Shown: positions 12,203 to 22,727 of the stretch, piece after piece | Position numbering within the stretch: the first letter of the stretch is position 1 | How the letters are laid out: each line of letters begins with the position of its first letter | Assembly: GCA_038503075.1 (NCBI GenBank) | Contig: JBCAML010000012.1 | Coordinates: 1,240,001 to 1,304,000 of the forward strand | Origin: Gyromitra esculenta | Taxonomy: Eukaryota > Ascomycota > Pezizomycetes > Pezizales > Discinaceae | Direction: 5' to 3' | DNA length: 64,000 nt | Translations under genes and position numbers: made by a program | The notes under the pieces: model-generated | Told to the model about the DNA's origin: nothing | What the model saw: the letters and a program-made list of their open reading frames with translations, nothing else | Databases searched by the model: none

Positions 12203-13942
12203 TCACGCCAGGTTCTTCTTTACTCGTAATTCCGCCTCCACCATCTGCAACTCCTTCTCCTCTACCAACTTGTCCATAGCCATCTTCATCTTCTCTTTTT
12301 CCAACTGCTCTCTAGTCAGCTTCCTCTTCGTCCTCTCCTCTCGATCCATCGCCACCTCTCTTGGCAGGACAAAGCTCGCTCTATGCAGCGTCGCGCCCTT
12401 CCCTTCAACAGCTCTCTCAATAGTCACATCCTGATACCCAATCGGGAACTTAATAACCTCTCTAATCTCATCCACGATGCCCTTCCGCGCATACCTGGTT
12501 ATCCGTGACGGATGATACGTATACACGTGTATCGTCGGCATAACCGCAATCCCCAACCCAACATATGCACCCCGAAACGCATCGAGGAACTTGATCCCAC
12601 CCACCGACCACGGGACCACAAAGTGTTCAAAGAACAACGGCAGCTTGATCATCATCGGCCTCGGCCGTGGGCGCGTTTTATCGTTGTGTGGCAATGGCAG
12701 GGCAAGCCGGCCCGTTGCTTCCTTCGTCGACCGCTGGAAGAGCGTCATGATTGCGCTGCGCACGAACGCGCGCGCAGGGAGATTGGTAGCGTGGATCAAG
12801 CTGGCGACGGGGGGCATGGTCATTTTCGGTATGTTGGATAGCAGGGCTTCGTGGTTGATGGGATCCGGGTTGTTGGCGTACATTAGGTTCTTTTTTTTCG
12901 CGGCCGGGATAGTCAGTGTGCCGATCCCGGCGGAAACCTCCGCGATTGCACAGCGGTAGCGGAATTTTGCGCGGAGCTGTTTGTTTGCGAAGGTGAGGGT
13001 GTGGTCGTACGTGGTGCTTGAATAGTCGAATTTAAAGTCAGAACCGGCCTCGCGGAGGGTTACGATGGTGCTGGGATCGCCGACGAGGTACTCCAGTTGT
13101 GCAGGAGGGGTCTCTGGGGTGTCGTTGGGACCGGGGAGGGGCTTCATTACGACGGTTTTGAGTTGGGGAGTTTTGGAGAGGAGGACTTCAGCGATTAGGT
13201 GCCGGTAGGGGTGGAACTCGGGCTTCAGGTGCATGTTCCCGATGTGCCCTACGGGGTGGTAGGTGTGTGCGGGAATGCCTAGATCCTCGGGGAGGATTGC
13301 GGAGAGGATCTCGTCTGGTAGGATTGTTAGTGGGCGGGTATCATTTCTGGGATGTCGGTGGTGGTGGGCGCACCATATGGCCAGAAGTCGTAGTCGAGAT
13401 TCATTTGGTAGGGGACGAGCCTCATGAGCTGTTCGTTGAGGAAGAATTGAAGCTGTGTACTGAGCGTGCGTGGGTCTGTAGACTCATTAGCTGTGTTAAC
13501 CCTTTATACCTCGATATCTCACCATAGTACCATCATCGTATTTAATCCCTGGCCGCAGGAGCAGTAATGTCCGCCTCCTGCCATCAACTTGGATTATCTC
13601 TTCCGGATGCTTCCTTCGTGGCGCGTCTAGGACGTCTCTATAGCATTCTCGCCTCACTCTAGGTATATTCTTGATATCAAATATATCTGCCGCGGCCAGT
13701 GGTATTGTTCTTCGGAAGAACGATTTGTCAAGGATGCGCATGGCGCGGTTAATTGGCGCGCGAAATAGCTCCCGGTATGCCAGACCTAGCTGGTGCCAGA
13801 GAGACCATTGTTAGCGATTATTTTAAGGGCATGAGGGAGGGGGGGTACATACACTCATTTTGCGGTGGTGGAGGTGGAGATATCGCCTTTGGATGAATGG
13901 AATTGATTGAGAAAACGTGGGGTTGACGTGACAGAGCCGCAT
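12203..13942 (-). CDS. TRM5: TRM5-like tRNA (guanine37-N1)-methyltransferase homologue, four exons, degenerate active site
   Basis: Four in-phase exons: 13942-13853, 13789-13531, 13475-13374 and 13314-12203. Introns are 63, 55 and 59 nt, with CTAA-type branch points before each acceptor. They give 520 residues, against 499 for yeast Trm5. The N-terminal blocks [12 protein letters not shown] and [20 protein letters not shown], the [18 protein letters not shown] segment, [15 protein letters not shown] and the C-terminal ASFVLP follow the Trm5 order. TRM5 methylates G37 of tRNAs using S-adenosylmethionine. Starting at Met 13942 gives a basic, Arg/His-rich presequence of about 28 residues, whereas ATG 13858 gives a short form; this parallels yeast dual mitochondrial/cytosolic Trm5. 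Oddly, the SAM and catalytic motifs are altered (for example EVSAGIGTL instead of DVFAGVGPF, VPWS instead of the MNLP motif). Family assignment is secure; methyltransferase activity is doubtful. The second junction has an alternative 34-nt intron (donor GTATAA). Confidence 0.85.
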
Positions 13943-14226
13943 ATCTTGGCGTACCAGGGCGTAGCCTTGGTCATGGTAATGATCAAGTGTCCGGTAGTCT
14001 CGCTTTTCTGAACTCGAACTCGACCTTTACATACAGCTTGGCTTGACAATCCACAATCACGGCTGCTGCTTCGGATTGATGGAATGTCCCTCCTCTATCA
14101 TGTTCAACTGGATCCTAAGACGATTACGCGGTGGTTTCTACTCGAACGGTGCGTACATTCTAGGGAGTGGAACTAGCTACATCACGTGGTGCGATCCGGG
14201 CGACTAGCTAGACAGCTAGGGGAGGA

Positions 14227-14234
14227 TATAAATA
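14227..14234 (+). promoter_or_regulatory. TATA box
   Basis: Perfect TATAAATA, followed after about 30 bp by a pyrimidine-rich start region and then a 5' leader leading to the small ORF at 14493. Confidence 0.55.
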
Positions 14235-14492
14235 CTTCGGTAGAGGGAAATTTCTCTCCTCTTCAGGTCTCTTGTCTTAAAAAATCAAATTGATTTACTT
14301 TGCTCTTTATTGCTTGAACTCTTTGTGGAATCCAATTTTTCTAACTAACGAGTGGTCTTGATACCCTATACCTACGGTGTTTGTTTTCCTCCTCTTGATT
14401 TTGATATTATCACATAATACTCATCTCGATACCCGAAGAAGTTAAACACCCTCCTCCTCCCTCACTCGGAAATAATACCGACGCTCAACCGG

Positions 14493-14642
14493 ATGGAGAA
14501 ACCGAGACTTATGAACCTAAAGCAGCGGGTAAAAGTGCTGTCAGTCCGCAAGTTAGGGAATGAAGAGCTGCTTGAGTTTGCAGACCGGATGGGTCATTCG
14601 GTGGAGCTGTGGCGGTGTAGGATGAGTAAGGAGGCTTTCTGA
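14493..14642 (+). CDS. 49-residue small protein downstream of a TATA box
   Basis: The ATG at 14493 opens a 49-residue frame (begins MEKPRLMNLKQRVKVLSVRK, ends RCRMSKEAF). It is basic, predicted largely helical, with alternating Leu/Val and Lys/Glu/Arg (KLGNEELLEFADRMGHSVEL). It lies about 260 bp after a strong TATAAATA and a C/T-rich leader, an arrangement seen at other genes in this window. A GTAAGG just before the stop could be a donor extending the gene, but no matching acceptor in phase was found. The family is not recognised. It could be a true microprotein, or the 5' part of a non-coding transcript. Confidence 0.35.
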   Translation: MEKPRLMNLKQRVKVLSVRKLGNEELLEFADRMGHSVELWRCRMSKEAF

Positions 14643-15504
14643 TTGAACAGTCGCCATATGGCAGCCGGTAGGGCGTCGATAGGACACCATATGATGATAA
14701 CTGGGACAGTCAATAACGCCAAGTGAGAGTTAATCGGGCAGCGAATCCTGCAGTCAAACGGGGCGCCATAAGGGAGTTGGTTTGACAGTGGACTTGTTGA
14801 CTGAGGCAGAAGCGACAGGGCGAGTAAGCGCTGGGAGTGGAGACGAGGTTTACTACCCTGATAGAAAATGCCATAACCTAGCATAGGCTAGAGCCGGAAA
14901 TCGAGCACGAAGGAAAGCAGTCATCTGTCTACAAAAGTTGATGATGGAGTGAGAAGGAGAGGCCGCATGATGAAGGTGGGCCTGGATTGTTTGTGGGAGT
15001 AGTACGTTTTTCTAGCGAATTCTGTGTTGTTTTCTTACATTGACATATCTACCAGGTTCTGGCGGGGCTCGTATCCTTGGGTAAGAAGCGAAATGAGCGC
15101 CAGAAGGCGATATCGTGCCAAAACTGCACTATCTAATTCATACCAATTAAAGTATGTAAGATATAGAGATCGGCACAATTGTTTTATTTCACATCTTCTA
15201 TTTTACATATCAGTCGGTTCATAGTCCATAGATACCTATTTTCAATCCGCGAGAACCCATAGTGACAGTATCTCCTTAGGGTTTGCAAACCCGCAAACCC
15301 GGTACCATCATCGTGGAGATTGTCTGGCCGTATGAAGAAGGTGAGACCTGGGCCCAGGCAAACACATGTCACACAAGAGAGGATGATGTCGCCAGACTTC
15401 AATTCAACGAAACCTCTTAGCACAACTGCATGTGTTTAAGCTAGGTCTTCACGCGTCGCATCCACAGCATTCGCCTCATAAACCAGTAACTGCAACATAG
15501 TAAC

Positions 15505-15624
15505 GTGTTCGGTCATAGAACGATGAGAATGAGCCATCCCGTCCGCTCTGGCATATCCAAGCATCGTATCGCCTGGTTAGTACTGCAGTGGGTGACCATG
15601 TGGGAATCCCAGGTACTGAACTCA
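15505..15624 (+). rRNA. 5S ribosomal RNA
   Basis: About 120 nt with the hallmarks of fungal 5S: GGTCATA near the 5' end, CCCGTCCGCTC, the internal promoter segment (GGTTAGTAC, then GTGGGTGACCATGTGGGAATC) and the terminal AGGTACTG. The outer stem pairs GTTCGG (15507-15512) with CTGAAC (15616-15621), and the second helix pairs ACGATG with CATCGT. A T-rich RNA polymerase III terminator (TTCTTTTCTTTTTT) follows. It stands alone, as in Pezizomycotina genomes where 5S genes are dispersed. Exact ends are uncertain by a few bases. Confidence 0.88.
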
Positions 15625-15629
15625 TGTTA

Positions 15630-16540
15630 ATTCTTTTCTTTTTTGCCTTTCCAGAGTTTGGCGATATGAGGATGTTAGTAAGCGTGAATTAATCGTTCGT
15701 CTTTTTGTAAAGTTGAGAGTAGAATGGAGGGTAAGAAGCGATGGCGGGTGTCACTTTGAGGCGCTTACTTGGGACTATTGTTCGCTTTCGTATTTGTAAT
15801 GGTGTTTGTTTGTTTTTTCTGTGTATTTGTGCTATTAGAACAACTTACTTGCGATTCAGGCCAACTAACCTAGATAGTCCAAGATGAGTGCTGTCACATC
15901 CCCCCACAAGGGTAGAAACATCAATTGATATTCGTGTAGATCACGTGATACAGTCATCACGGTGTTTCTCCAGCCACACGCTGTGGCACCACGTAAAAAT
16001 CGAAGGTGTCACGACATGGGTACCTTAATCCAACGTCGCGTCATCCCTCAACTAACCCGAGGCGCGATTCGGGCGTCCTAGCTTGTCTATACGTCTGACA
16101 TATACGATCGGTACCTGTGCTTTTCGAAGTATAGGCCGGCAGTGAGCGAACGGAATCAGTAGCGACGCGGAGGGGGGAAGTTAACTGGAAGAGGGGAGGG
16201 CATGTGGCAAACGAGGAATGGACGCTTCGCGAGAGAGGTTCGTGGGGATGCAGCTGGTTTGTGCTTGTCCGTTCTTTGCTTTTGGATACAGGGAGAGTGG
16301 ACTGGAGATAGGCTGGGCGAGCTGTGGTGGGATTCTGGGGCTATGGGGGTCGGTGTTTTAAATGAACTTCCGTGATCCCGTTCTGGCTATGATTTATTTC
16401 AATTTCGATTATTTCAACCACAATTTCTCTGTGTTGAAGAGGAATATTTCTAACAAAATCGCTAGGAAGACATACACACAGACCCATAGCACCGTCACCA
16501 TCCGAGCAACCCAGCGTCCTCCCGCTCCTCTCAATCTCCG
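15630..16540. other. intergenic, CACGTG palindrome
   Basis: No gene supported. A 10-bp palindrome ATCACGTGAT lies at 15940-15949, matching two palindromes near 28454-28476. The part just before 16657 may contain the 5' leader or first exon of the next gene. Confidence 0.35.
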
Positions 16541-16656
16541 CTAAAACTGTGTCCTCGCCCCTAATCACCTACTGGGAGAAATGCCAACCCAACACCAACC
16601 AAGCCCTCTCCCGGAAGCAGGCGCCGGAAGACCGCGAGAACAGCGTATGGCAGAAT

Positions 16657-18558
16657 ATGGTATTCGCGCTCAACCTGCGCAGGAATAGCATCAACCGTTC
16701 GCGCTACGTTAACGTGTTTTGCGAACCGCTGCCACCGCTGGGGACCGCGCCAGAGTTTATGGAGGCTTCGTGGGCGCTTGGAACTGTTGGTGGTGGTGGG
16801 GCGCAGGTGGTGCTGAGCGGTGTTGGGAATAGAGCGAGGGGGTGGTTTGTGGATTTGAGGATCTCGTCCATGGGGTCTTTGCGTGGGGGACCGAGTATTT
16901 CTTCGCCAGAGCTGCGGTATCGGTGGACAGCAATTCTGGAAAATCTGAGAGATGCATTGAGGAAAGCGGATGGAGTCATGGATTTACGGATTGGACTGGA
17001 GAAGGAGAGCGATGTGGATGCGGTGAGGTCGTTCTTTGCAGATACGGACGCGGAAAAAACGGGTGATAGAAGTATGACGGGTGGTGATTACTGGCGACCG
17101 AATTACGAGGACCGGAGGGATGATGCCAGGAAGCGGTATTCAGATTTACCTGTTGCTGCTGAACCTCAGGCTGCGCGACAGGACGCTGCGAGGAGAACTC
17201 AAGATAGTCACCATAACTCTCTACGTCTGCTCGCGAGTTCGTCGAATACTATACTCCTTACGGAGCGTCTACGCCCTCAAACAAACCCACTTCTAGACCC
17301 TACAGTCTATGATCCATTTCCAGGAATGCCTGTCGCAGGCCCCACCTCAGCACCTCTTACATCCCCTTCACCGAGCTCGAAATCGTCAATCCCGCAATCG
17401 CGATCTCCAACACCAGCGGAAAACTCCCAGGCCATGGCAGCACTGCAATTATCCGACGAGATAGGCCCTACCAACTTCGACGACTCGGAAAATCATCATA
17501 ACGAATACAACGACAAGGTCCCCGATTTCGACGCAATGTCGAGCTCCAGTTCGTCTTCGAATTGGTCGTTTCTTGCGAAATCGAAAAAACTGAACCAGGT
17601 TGATAAACAATCCTCGTCATCGTCACCATCATCGCCGTCGTCCTCTTCGCCATCACCGTCACCGTCGCCACCACCGCAGCCACCGTGGAGAGCCCCGATT
17701 GTGGTGAAGTCGGAGTCGGAGTCGTCGGATGTTGAGATTTTGAGCGTAAGGGAGAAGAGTAATGGGGCAGAAGGTAAACGGAAGAAGAAACGGGGCGCGA
17801 GGGAAGAGAAAGAAAAGGAACAGGAAACGGGAAAGATTAGGAAGAAAAAGAAGAAGCGACGGGAGATAATGGTTGAATCAAGTGCTGAGGACGAATTAAT
17901 TTCGGTTGCGGAGGAGGTGCTAGACAGCGAGGCACAAGAGGAGGTGGAAGTGGACGAAGAAGAAGCCGAAGCGGAGCGTAGACGAAAACGAAGAGAAAGG
18001 AGAAGGAAACGGAGAACTATAGACCTTGTCAATGGCGAAGACGTTGAAATGGCCAGTGACGGTAGGTCCACGAAGAAGAAGAAAAAGAAGAAAATACAGC
18101 CAAAAGCTGTGTCAGGCTCGGAAGTAGCCGCATCTGTGCTAGAACCAACCGAGAAGAAGAAGCGGAAGAAAGGGAAGAATAAAGCTAACCCCCCCGAATC
18201 CGAGTCTGAGGAGCCTCCACCGAGACGCAAGTCCTCTGGATCTGCCTCCGAAAGCCGCAAATCGTTAAAACGAAAGCATTTCTCTTTGGATGTACCTGAT
18301 GAGGAAGATACCGAGGAGGTGGCAGCCAAACGTGAGCGTCTGAAAAAACGAATCACGGAAATCAATCTACAGAAGCATGAGCTGCGTGTGGAGGAGGAAG
18401 AGGTTAAGGCGGCGCTACATCGTCTTGATTTCGATTCTCGGAAACAAGATTCGGTGGGTAAATATCGGGCGCACTGCGTCTGTAGCGCATGTAAGCAGTA
18501 TGGTCACCGGAAGAACTCCTCAATCTGTGAGCTATATCCAGGCCGGAGGTGGAGGTGA
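16657..18558 (+). CDS. low-complexity nuclear-type protein with C-terminal zinc knuckle
   Basis: The frame is open from 16438 to 18558, but the first in-frame ATG is at 16657 (633 residues). The region just upstream (…VSSPLITYWEKCQPN) looks coding, so a first exon with the true start may be missing. The N-terminal ~150 residues look folded (SRYVNVFCEPLPPLG…, RYRWTAILENLRDAL). A long Ser/Pro-rich part follows, then Lys/Arg/Glu-rich blocks full of KKKKK and KRKK runs typical of nuclear localisation, and a coiled-coil-like segment (KRITEINLQKHELRVEEEE). The last 25 residues hold a zinc knuckle, CSACKQYGHRKNSSIC (C-x2-C-x4-H-x6-C), with the spacing of the TAF1 zinc knuckle. It probably acts in the nucleus with chromatin, RNA or transcription machinery. 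The antisense 289-residue frame is a shadow of the Ser/Lys codons. Confidence 0.65.
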   Translation: MVFALNLRRNSINRSRYVNVFCEPLPPLGTAPEFMEASWALGTVGGGGAQVVLSGVGNRARGWFVDLRISSMGSLRGGPSISSPELRYRWTAILENLRDALRKADGVMDLRIGLEKESDVDAVRSFFADTDAEKTGDRSMTGGDYWRPNYEDRRDDARKRYSDLPVAAEPQAARQDAARRTQDSHHNSLRLLASSSNTILLTERLRPQTNPLLDPTVYDPFPGMPVAGPTSAPLTSPSPSSKSSIPQSRSPTPAENSQAMAALQLSDEIGPTNFDDSENHHNEYNDKVPDFDAMSSSSSSSNWSFLAKSKKLNQVDKQSSSSSPSSPSSSSPSPSPSPPPQPPWRAPIVVKSESESSDVEILSVREKSNGAEGKRKKKRGAREEKEKEQETGKIRKKKKKRREIMVESSAEDELISVAEEVLDSEAQEEVEVDEEEAEAERRRKRRERRRKRRTIDLVNGEDVEMASDGRSTKKKKKKKIQPKAVSGSEVAASVLEPTEKKKRKKGKNKANPPESESEEPPPRRKSSGSASESRKSLKRKHFSLDVPDEEDTEEVAAKRERLKKRITEINLQKHELRVEEEEVKAALHRLDFDSRKQDSVGKYRAHCVCSACKQYGHRKNSSICELYPGRRWR

Positions 18559-19297
18559 TGTTTGTAAAATATATGTGGTTACGTATATGGGTGACGATGT
18601 ATTGATGAGGGGGACGGTTTTGCGGTTTGGATGTAGCTGGTTTAGAAGGCGAGGTGACGTGACTGGAGCTTGGTTTGATGCTTTGTATATATTTTATACC
18701 TTGTGTATTTTATTGGGGAGACTGGTTACTTCTAATACAGTGTGTTTGTGGTTGCTGGTGGTGGCCCATTCCATTGTTAAATAATAGCAGCTAGGTCCGA
18801 TGTGTAGTCTATTCGTGGAAATCAGACTTCTGCAGTGAATTAAACGTTATATTCGTGCATTACCGTACCCTTATTTTATTGAATATTTACGTATACTGGA
18901 TCTAATATAATCCACATCATAAACGATAGAAAGCTCGTGCTCTTTTGAATTTTATGTTGTTGGGTTGGGGTTCTTGAGAGACACATTGAAATGTTTGAGA
19001 TGGGTTTAGTTCATATTCAGGTATCTTTGAATGATTCAACATGAGATCCCTTCTGTGCATTGGAATACGTGGGTGAGTAAACGGAGAGAAGTGCTGTAGC
19101 GCTTGAATGGCGTCTCAGAGATCATTGGCTTTAACGTGTGGGGAGCATAGAAACAAGGTGGAGGATATTTTTTTCTTATAAATACAAACCCAACCATAAC
19201 TGTACGTGCTTAAAACTAGATCCAAAACTCTATCCCGTGTCTCAAGATCTCAACTAGAAATCTCAACCTCAGCCTTAGGTTAGAAAAAGCTAAAAGT
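18559..19297. other. intergenic with TATA box for the next gene
   Basis: No gene supported. TATAAATA at 19177-19184 lies 114 bp before the next start codon. Confidence 0.5.
19177..19184 (+). promoter_or_regulatory. TATA box
   Basis: Perfect TATAAATA after a T-rich run. It is properly placed upstream of the acidic protein gene starting at 19298. Confidence 0.6.
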
Positions 19298-19798
19298 TTG
19301 ATGAACTCTATTCCGGCCATACAAATCCGGGATCAAAACTTAAAGGACTCCGCTATGAGCGCTACATTCCCGTTTTCGCAAGCAGCTGTCAATGTTGCCA
19401 TCGGTTGGATTAAGGATTGGGAAGCCGAAGAAAATATTGAAGTTGATAAGCGTGGCGAGCCTGAGGATTTCGATGATGAGGCAGATAGAGAGAATTACGC
19501 AAGAGCAATACTGCTCGAACTTTACAAGAAATACGAAGAAGATGTGGAGAATCGCCCTGGAAAGTTCGAGGCAATGGATACCGGCCCCGTAGAGGATAGG
19601 GACAACTATTTTACTGGCCCTGAAGCTGGACACCAAAAACATATATTCCTTGTTATGGTAGCAAGGGGCATGGGTTTGGATGCAGATGAGGAAGAAGACA
19701 GTGGAAGTACGCGATCGCGATCGCGCAATGCTACGTCTCCAAGTGGGACCAGGTGGCATCGTAGCTGGAAATGCGCGCGGTCAAGGTTTGGCAGATAA
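19298..19798 (+). CDS. small acidic hypothetical protein (166 aa)
   Basis: The single frame from ATG 19298 (or the in-frame Met at 19301) encodes 166 residues. The central part is very acidic and helical (WIKDWEAEENIEVDK, EDFDDEADRENYARAILLELYKKYEEDVE) and the C-terminus is Ser/Arg-rich. It has no signal peptide or membrane segment. The perfect TATA box upstream and the clear protein-like composition support a real gene. I do not recognise the family. The Arg/Ser end (GSTRSRSRNA…) could come from reading through an intron, so the true C-terminus may differ. Confidence 0.5.
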   Translation: MMNSIPAIQIRDQNLKDSAMSATFPFSQAAVNVAIGWIKDWEAEENIEVDKRGEPEDFDDEADRENYARAILLELYKKYEEDVENRPGKFEAMDTGPVEDRDNYFTGPEAGHQKHIFLVMVARGMGLDADEEEDSGSTRSRSRNATSPSGTRWHRSWKCARSRFGR

Positions 19799-20392
19799 AA
19801 TGGCCTGGCCTGAAGTGTCACCTACTAATTTATGAATATAGACTATACTTTGGCTGAATAGCTGCAAATGAGGCATGACGAAATTGGTGGGAAAGATGCT
19901 TTCGTGTTTTGGGCTTTGATTTGGTTTTGGGAATTAATTGTGTGTGGGACTGGCCGGAAGTCTCCGCTATACTGGGAGCGCTGGATTATCAGATCGCTGT
20001 TGTTGTTGTTGTTTATTCATTAGGTACACTCAACCCGAATACGGCGGCTCGTACCTACCAAAGTCCGATCGGCTCGCAGCCAGCGCCCTGTAACCGAATA
20101 TGCAAAAATATAATTTCGCTTTACTAGCTATCAAGTAGATTTTGCTGATTATAAGATGATAATAAATATTATTTGGGGGTTTATACATTTTACTGGTCAT
20201 GCTGAGAACCTCTAAAAGTGGGGTAGCGATGGTTTTTTTTGCATAGTAGCGAGTGACTTCAACTTCAACCGCGCAACAGCAACAACACCTTTCGCACAAC
20301 AATACCTTTCGCGCACCCACTACACACTATGCCAGAAGCTATTACTTATTATGATATGCAAAGAATGATTGCTGCACAGGTACCTGCAGGCA

Positions 20393-20397
20393 TATAT
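20393..20397. repeat. target-site duplication TATAT, left copy
   Basis: The five bases directly before the left LTR are TATAT, identical to 26080-26084 directly after the right LTR. This proves the element boundaries. Confidence 0.9.
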
Positions 20398-20836
20398 TTT
20401 CACGGATTGATTCAGAAAAGGAATCAGGGTTTGGCTATTGGTTATTGGTTTTGTTCTTTGTTCGGATGGTTTCATAAGTTCTTTGTGGTTTGGGTATTCT
20501 TGGGTTATCGGGATAATGTCTTTGTGTTTCGGTTGTTGTCGGGTTGTTGTTGGTGTTACTGTAAAAGCGGGGTATTTAAAGTGAAGGATTTTGGGTCGTT
20601 TATGTTTTCCTTTCTCTTCTTTTCTTAAGCAACGTTCTCGTCACTTCTACCTGTATTATCTTAATACAATCTCGGTTCTATCTCAGAACTTTCGCTGTCG
20701 CGAAACATCGCCGATACTTCGCTCAAGATACACCCCGTAACTTGTAGAAATACCGCACTCTTGAACGAGTTAGGATCTCGACAAGTAGCGCTGCTCGCCC
20801 GGGGGATGCTTGAAGAGAACGAGCACGACAGTGAGA
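20398..20836 (+). repeat. left LTR (439 bp)
   Basis: It is essentially identical to the right LTR over its first ~300 bp, then differs by many small indels over the last ~140 bp. It contains a TATTTAAA element likely to drive element transcription, and ends GTGAGA. Confidence 0.9.
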
Positions 20837-22100
20837 TTACGTTCTTCGCATCTACACCTGTCTACTTTCTGTGACAACGCACATTCATCCATCAGACGAC
20901 ATGGAAGGGCCGCTGTTCTTAGCATTCATGGGAAGCTTTCGCGAAGCCTGAGAAGATCCGCGAGTTGTACAACGAACTCAGGGATCTTAGCAAGCTCTCG
21001 AGGACCAAATCGACGTCATCGGGAGAGCGAGCGAGAAAATGAGGTCAAACTCAATACAGCTCGCATTCAGACAACCAACCTTGACACGACCGCTAGAACA
21101 GGCAAACGCGTCGCGGAAGCAGCCAACTTGATCGCCCGACTACGGCGAAACGAAAACAGCCTGTGCCACCAATCAGCACAAATCTCAGCGCCACCCCAGT
21201 CGACAAGCTCATCGCTCGAAGCGTATCTGAGATCGAGAAATTCGATGGATCTCGAGCAGCCCTGGGTTTCATACTTCAAGCGCTCTAAACTTACCGTCAA
21301 GCAGACCGCTTCGCGAACAGAGACCACAATGATCCTTTATACAATCAGCCATTAGAAAGGAGCGCTTAGAACAAGTCCGCACACGATTCTCGCCGGGCCT
21401 CACCACGGACCAGTCTTGAACAATTGATCGCCGCCTAGAAACGGCATTCGGAGAGAATCCACCGGTACCGCCCGACGAGAATTACGTCGAAACGAGATTT
21501 TCTGCATCTGTGGATTTTCAGAGAATCGTGGGACAACTAAACTTCGATGAGAACTCGAAAATGGATGCCCTTGTGAAACATGTATCGAGAGCGAAAGAAA
21601 CGATGGTTTCGCCGCCGTCATGACGAACCAATAATCTGTCCTCAGCTCTTGGGATGGACAACCGCATCCAGCGCGTAAAGCGGAAACGGGGAACGCCGCG
21701 ATACGTGGGACAATTCAGTGCGCTTCGCCTTCGCCTGCCTCTCTTTTCTTTCGGGAGGACTAGCCCCTATGGATCTATCCTTTGGCCGTCTGCCAATCTC
21801 TCGCCTCCTCGGGACCAAAGGTATACAGTCGTTAACGGAAGACGGAAGCTCTCGGAAGAGGAGAAACAGTGCGCCGCTCCACTGGAAAATGTATGTTCTG
21901 CGCCGCAGACCATTCCTACGCCAACTGCCTCTGCTCCCAAAAAACCGCATGAGAGGCCTCACCAATCCCGCCGTCTGTCCTGCCTCCTCAGCTCGCCAAC
22001 CTCCTCCGTTCTCCCAGTTTTTGCCATCGATGCACCAGGCGCCTCAGACGAGGCTTTAAACTAGTTCCAGAAGTCGACCAGTGGCCTGCTTCGGTTCCTT
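20837..22100 (+). pseudogene. gag remnant of the LTR element
   Basis: Pieces in different frames read like a Gag: EKIRELYNELRDLSKL near 20950-21000, and a longer run (SATPVDKLIARSVSEIEKF…) near 21190-21290. Frames are broken every 100-250 bp. A Gag zinc knuckle is expected near 21880-21960, but only scrambled Cys-containing frames remain. Confidence 0.7.
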
Positions 22101-22189
22101 TTTCTTTACGCTTTGTCTGCGTTGTTTTCTATCTCGGGGTTTTCAGTATCGGATATTTGCATGGAGGATCGGTGGATGGGAGCAACTTT

Positions 22190-22320
22190 GTTATTTCTTG
22201 TAACATTTCATGCAATAAAATTATCAAAACTCATGCATTATTGGACACTGGGGCCTCTGGATTCGCTTTCGTTGATAAAGAATTTGCGAGTCGCTCTTTC
22301 TCTCCTCTCAAAAGCATGAA
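22190..22320 (+). pseudogene. aspartic protease remnant of the LTR element
   Basis: One frame reads ALLDTGASGFAFVDKEFA, which contains the DTGA active-site motif of retroviral-type aspartic proteases, at about 22235-22290. Stops and frame changes flank it. Confidence 0.75.
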
Positions 22321-22727
22321 CAACTAGAAGTCGTAGATGGCCGTCACTGTCGCCTCGGGGAATCACACATATCGCGAATCTTAACCTATCTATCCAAACA
22401 ACATCGAAACAATTTCATGTTTTGTAACCCAGTTAGGTCATTACTGCATGGTGTTAGGAATACGTGGATGAACTACGTGATGTTCGCGCCGTTTTTAGAT
22501 AAACGCGTTGAGTTTAATTAAACTACTACCTGTTCGTAGCCGCATTATTATCTCGCCCTCGATCCCGTTCATTAAGCAGCGTTTCTTTCATCAACGCCGC
22601 TTCAGGACCTCATTCGAAAACGGTCCTCTGAGCATGCGATGTCACTCTACGAGATTGATAGAATTAGAGGAGAAAACCACAAAGGAAGAATGGAGGCGGG
22701 ATCGCCGAATATCACGACTTCTTAGAT

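Noticed and set aside
17496..18365. 289-codon open frame on the minus strand
   Set aside because: It is the reverse complement of the Ser/Lys/Glu-rich coding region at 16657-18558. Its Ser/Phe/Leu/Asp-run composition is what Lys and Glu codons give when read backwards.
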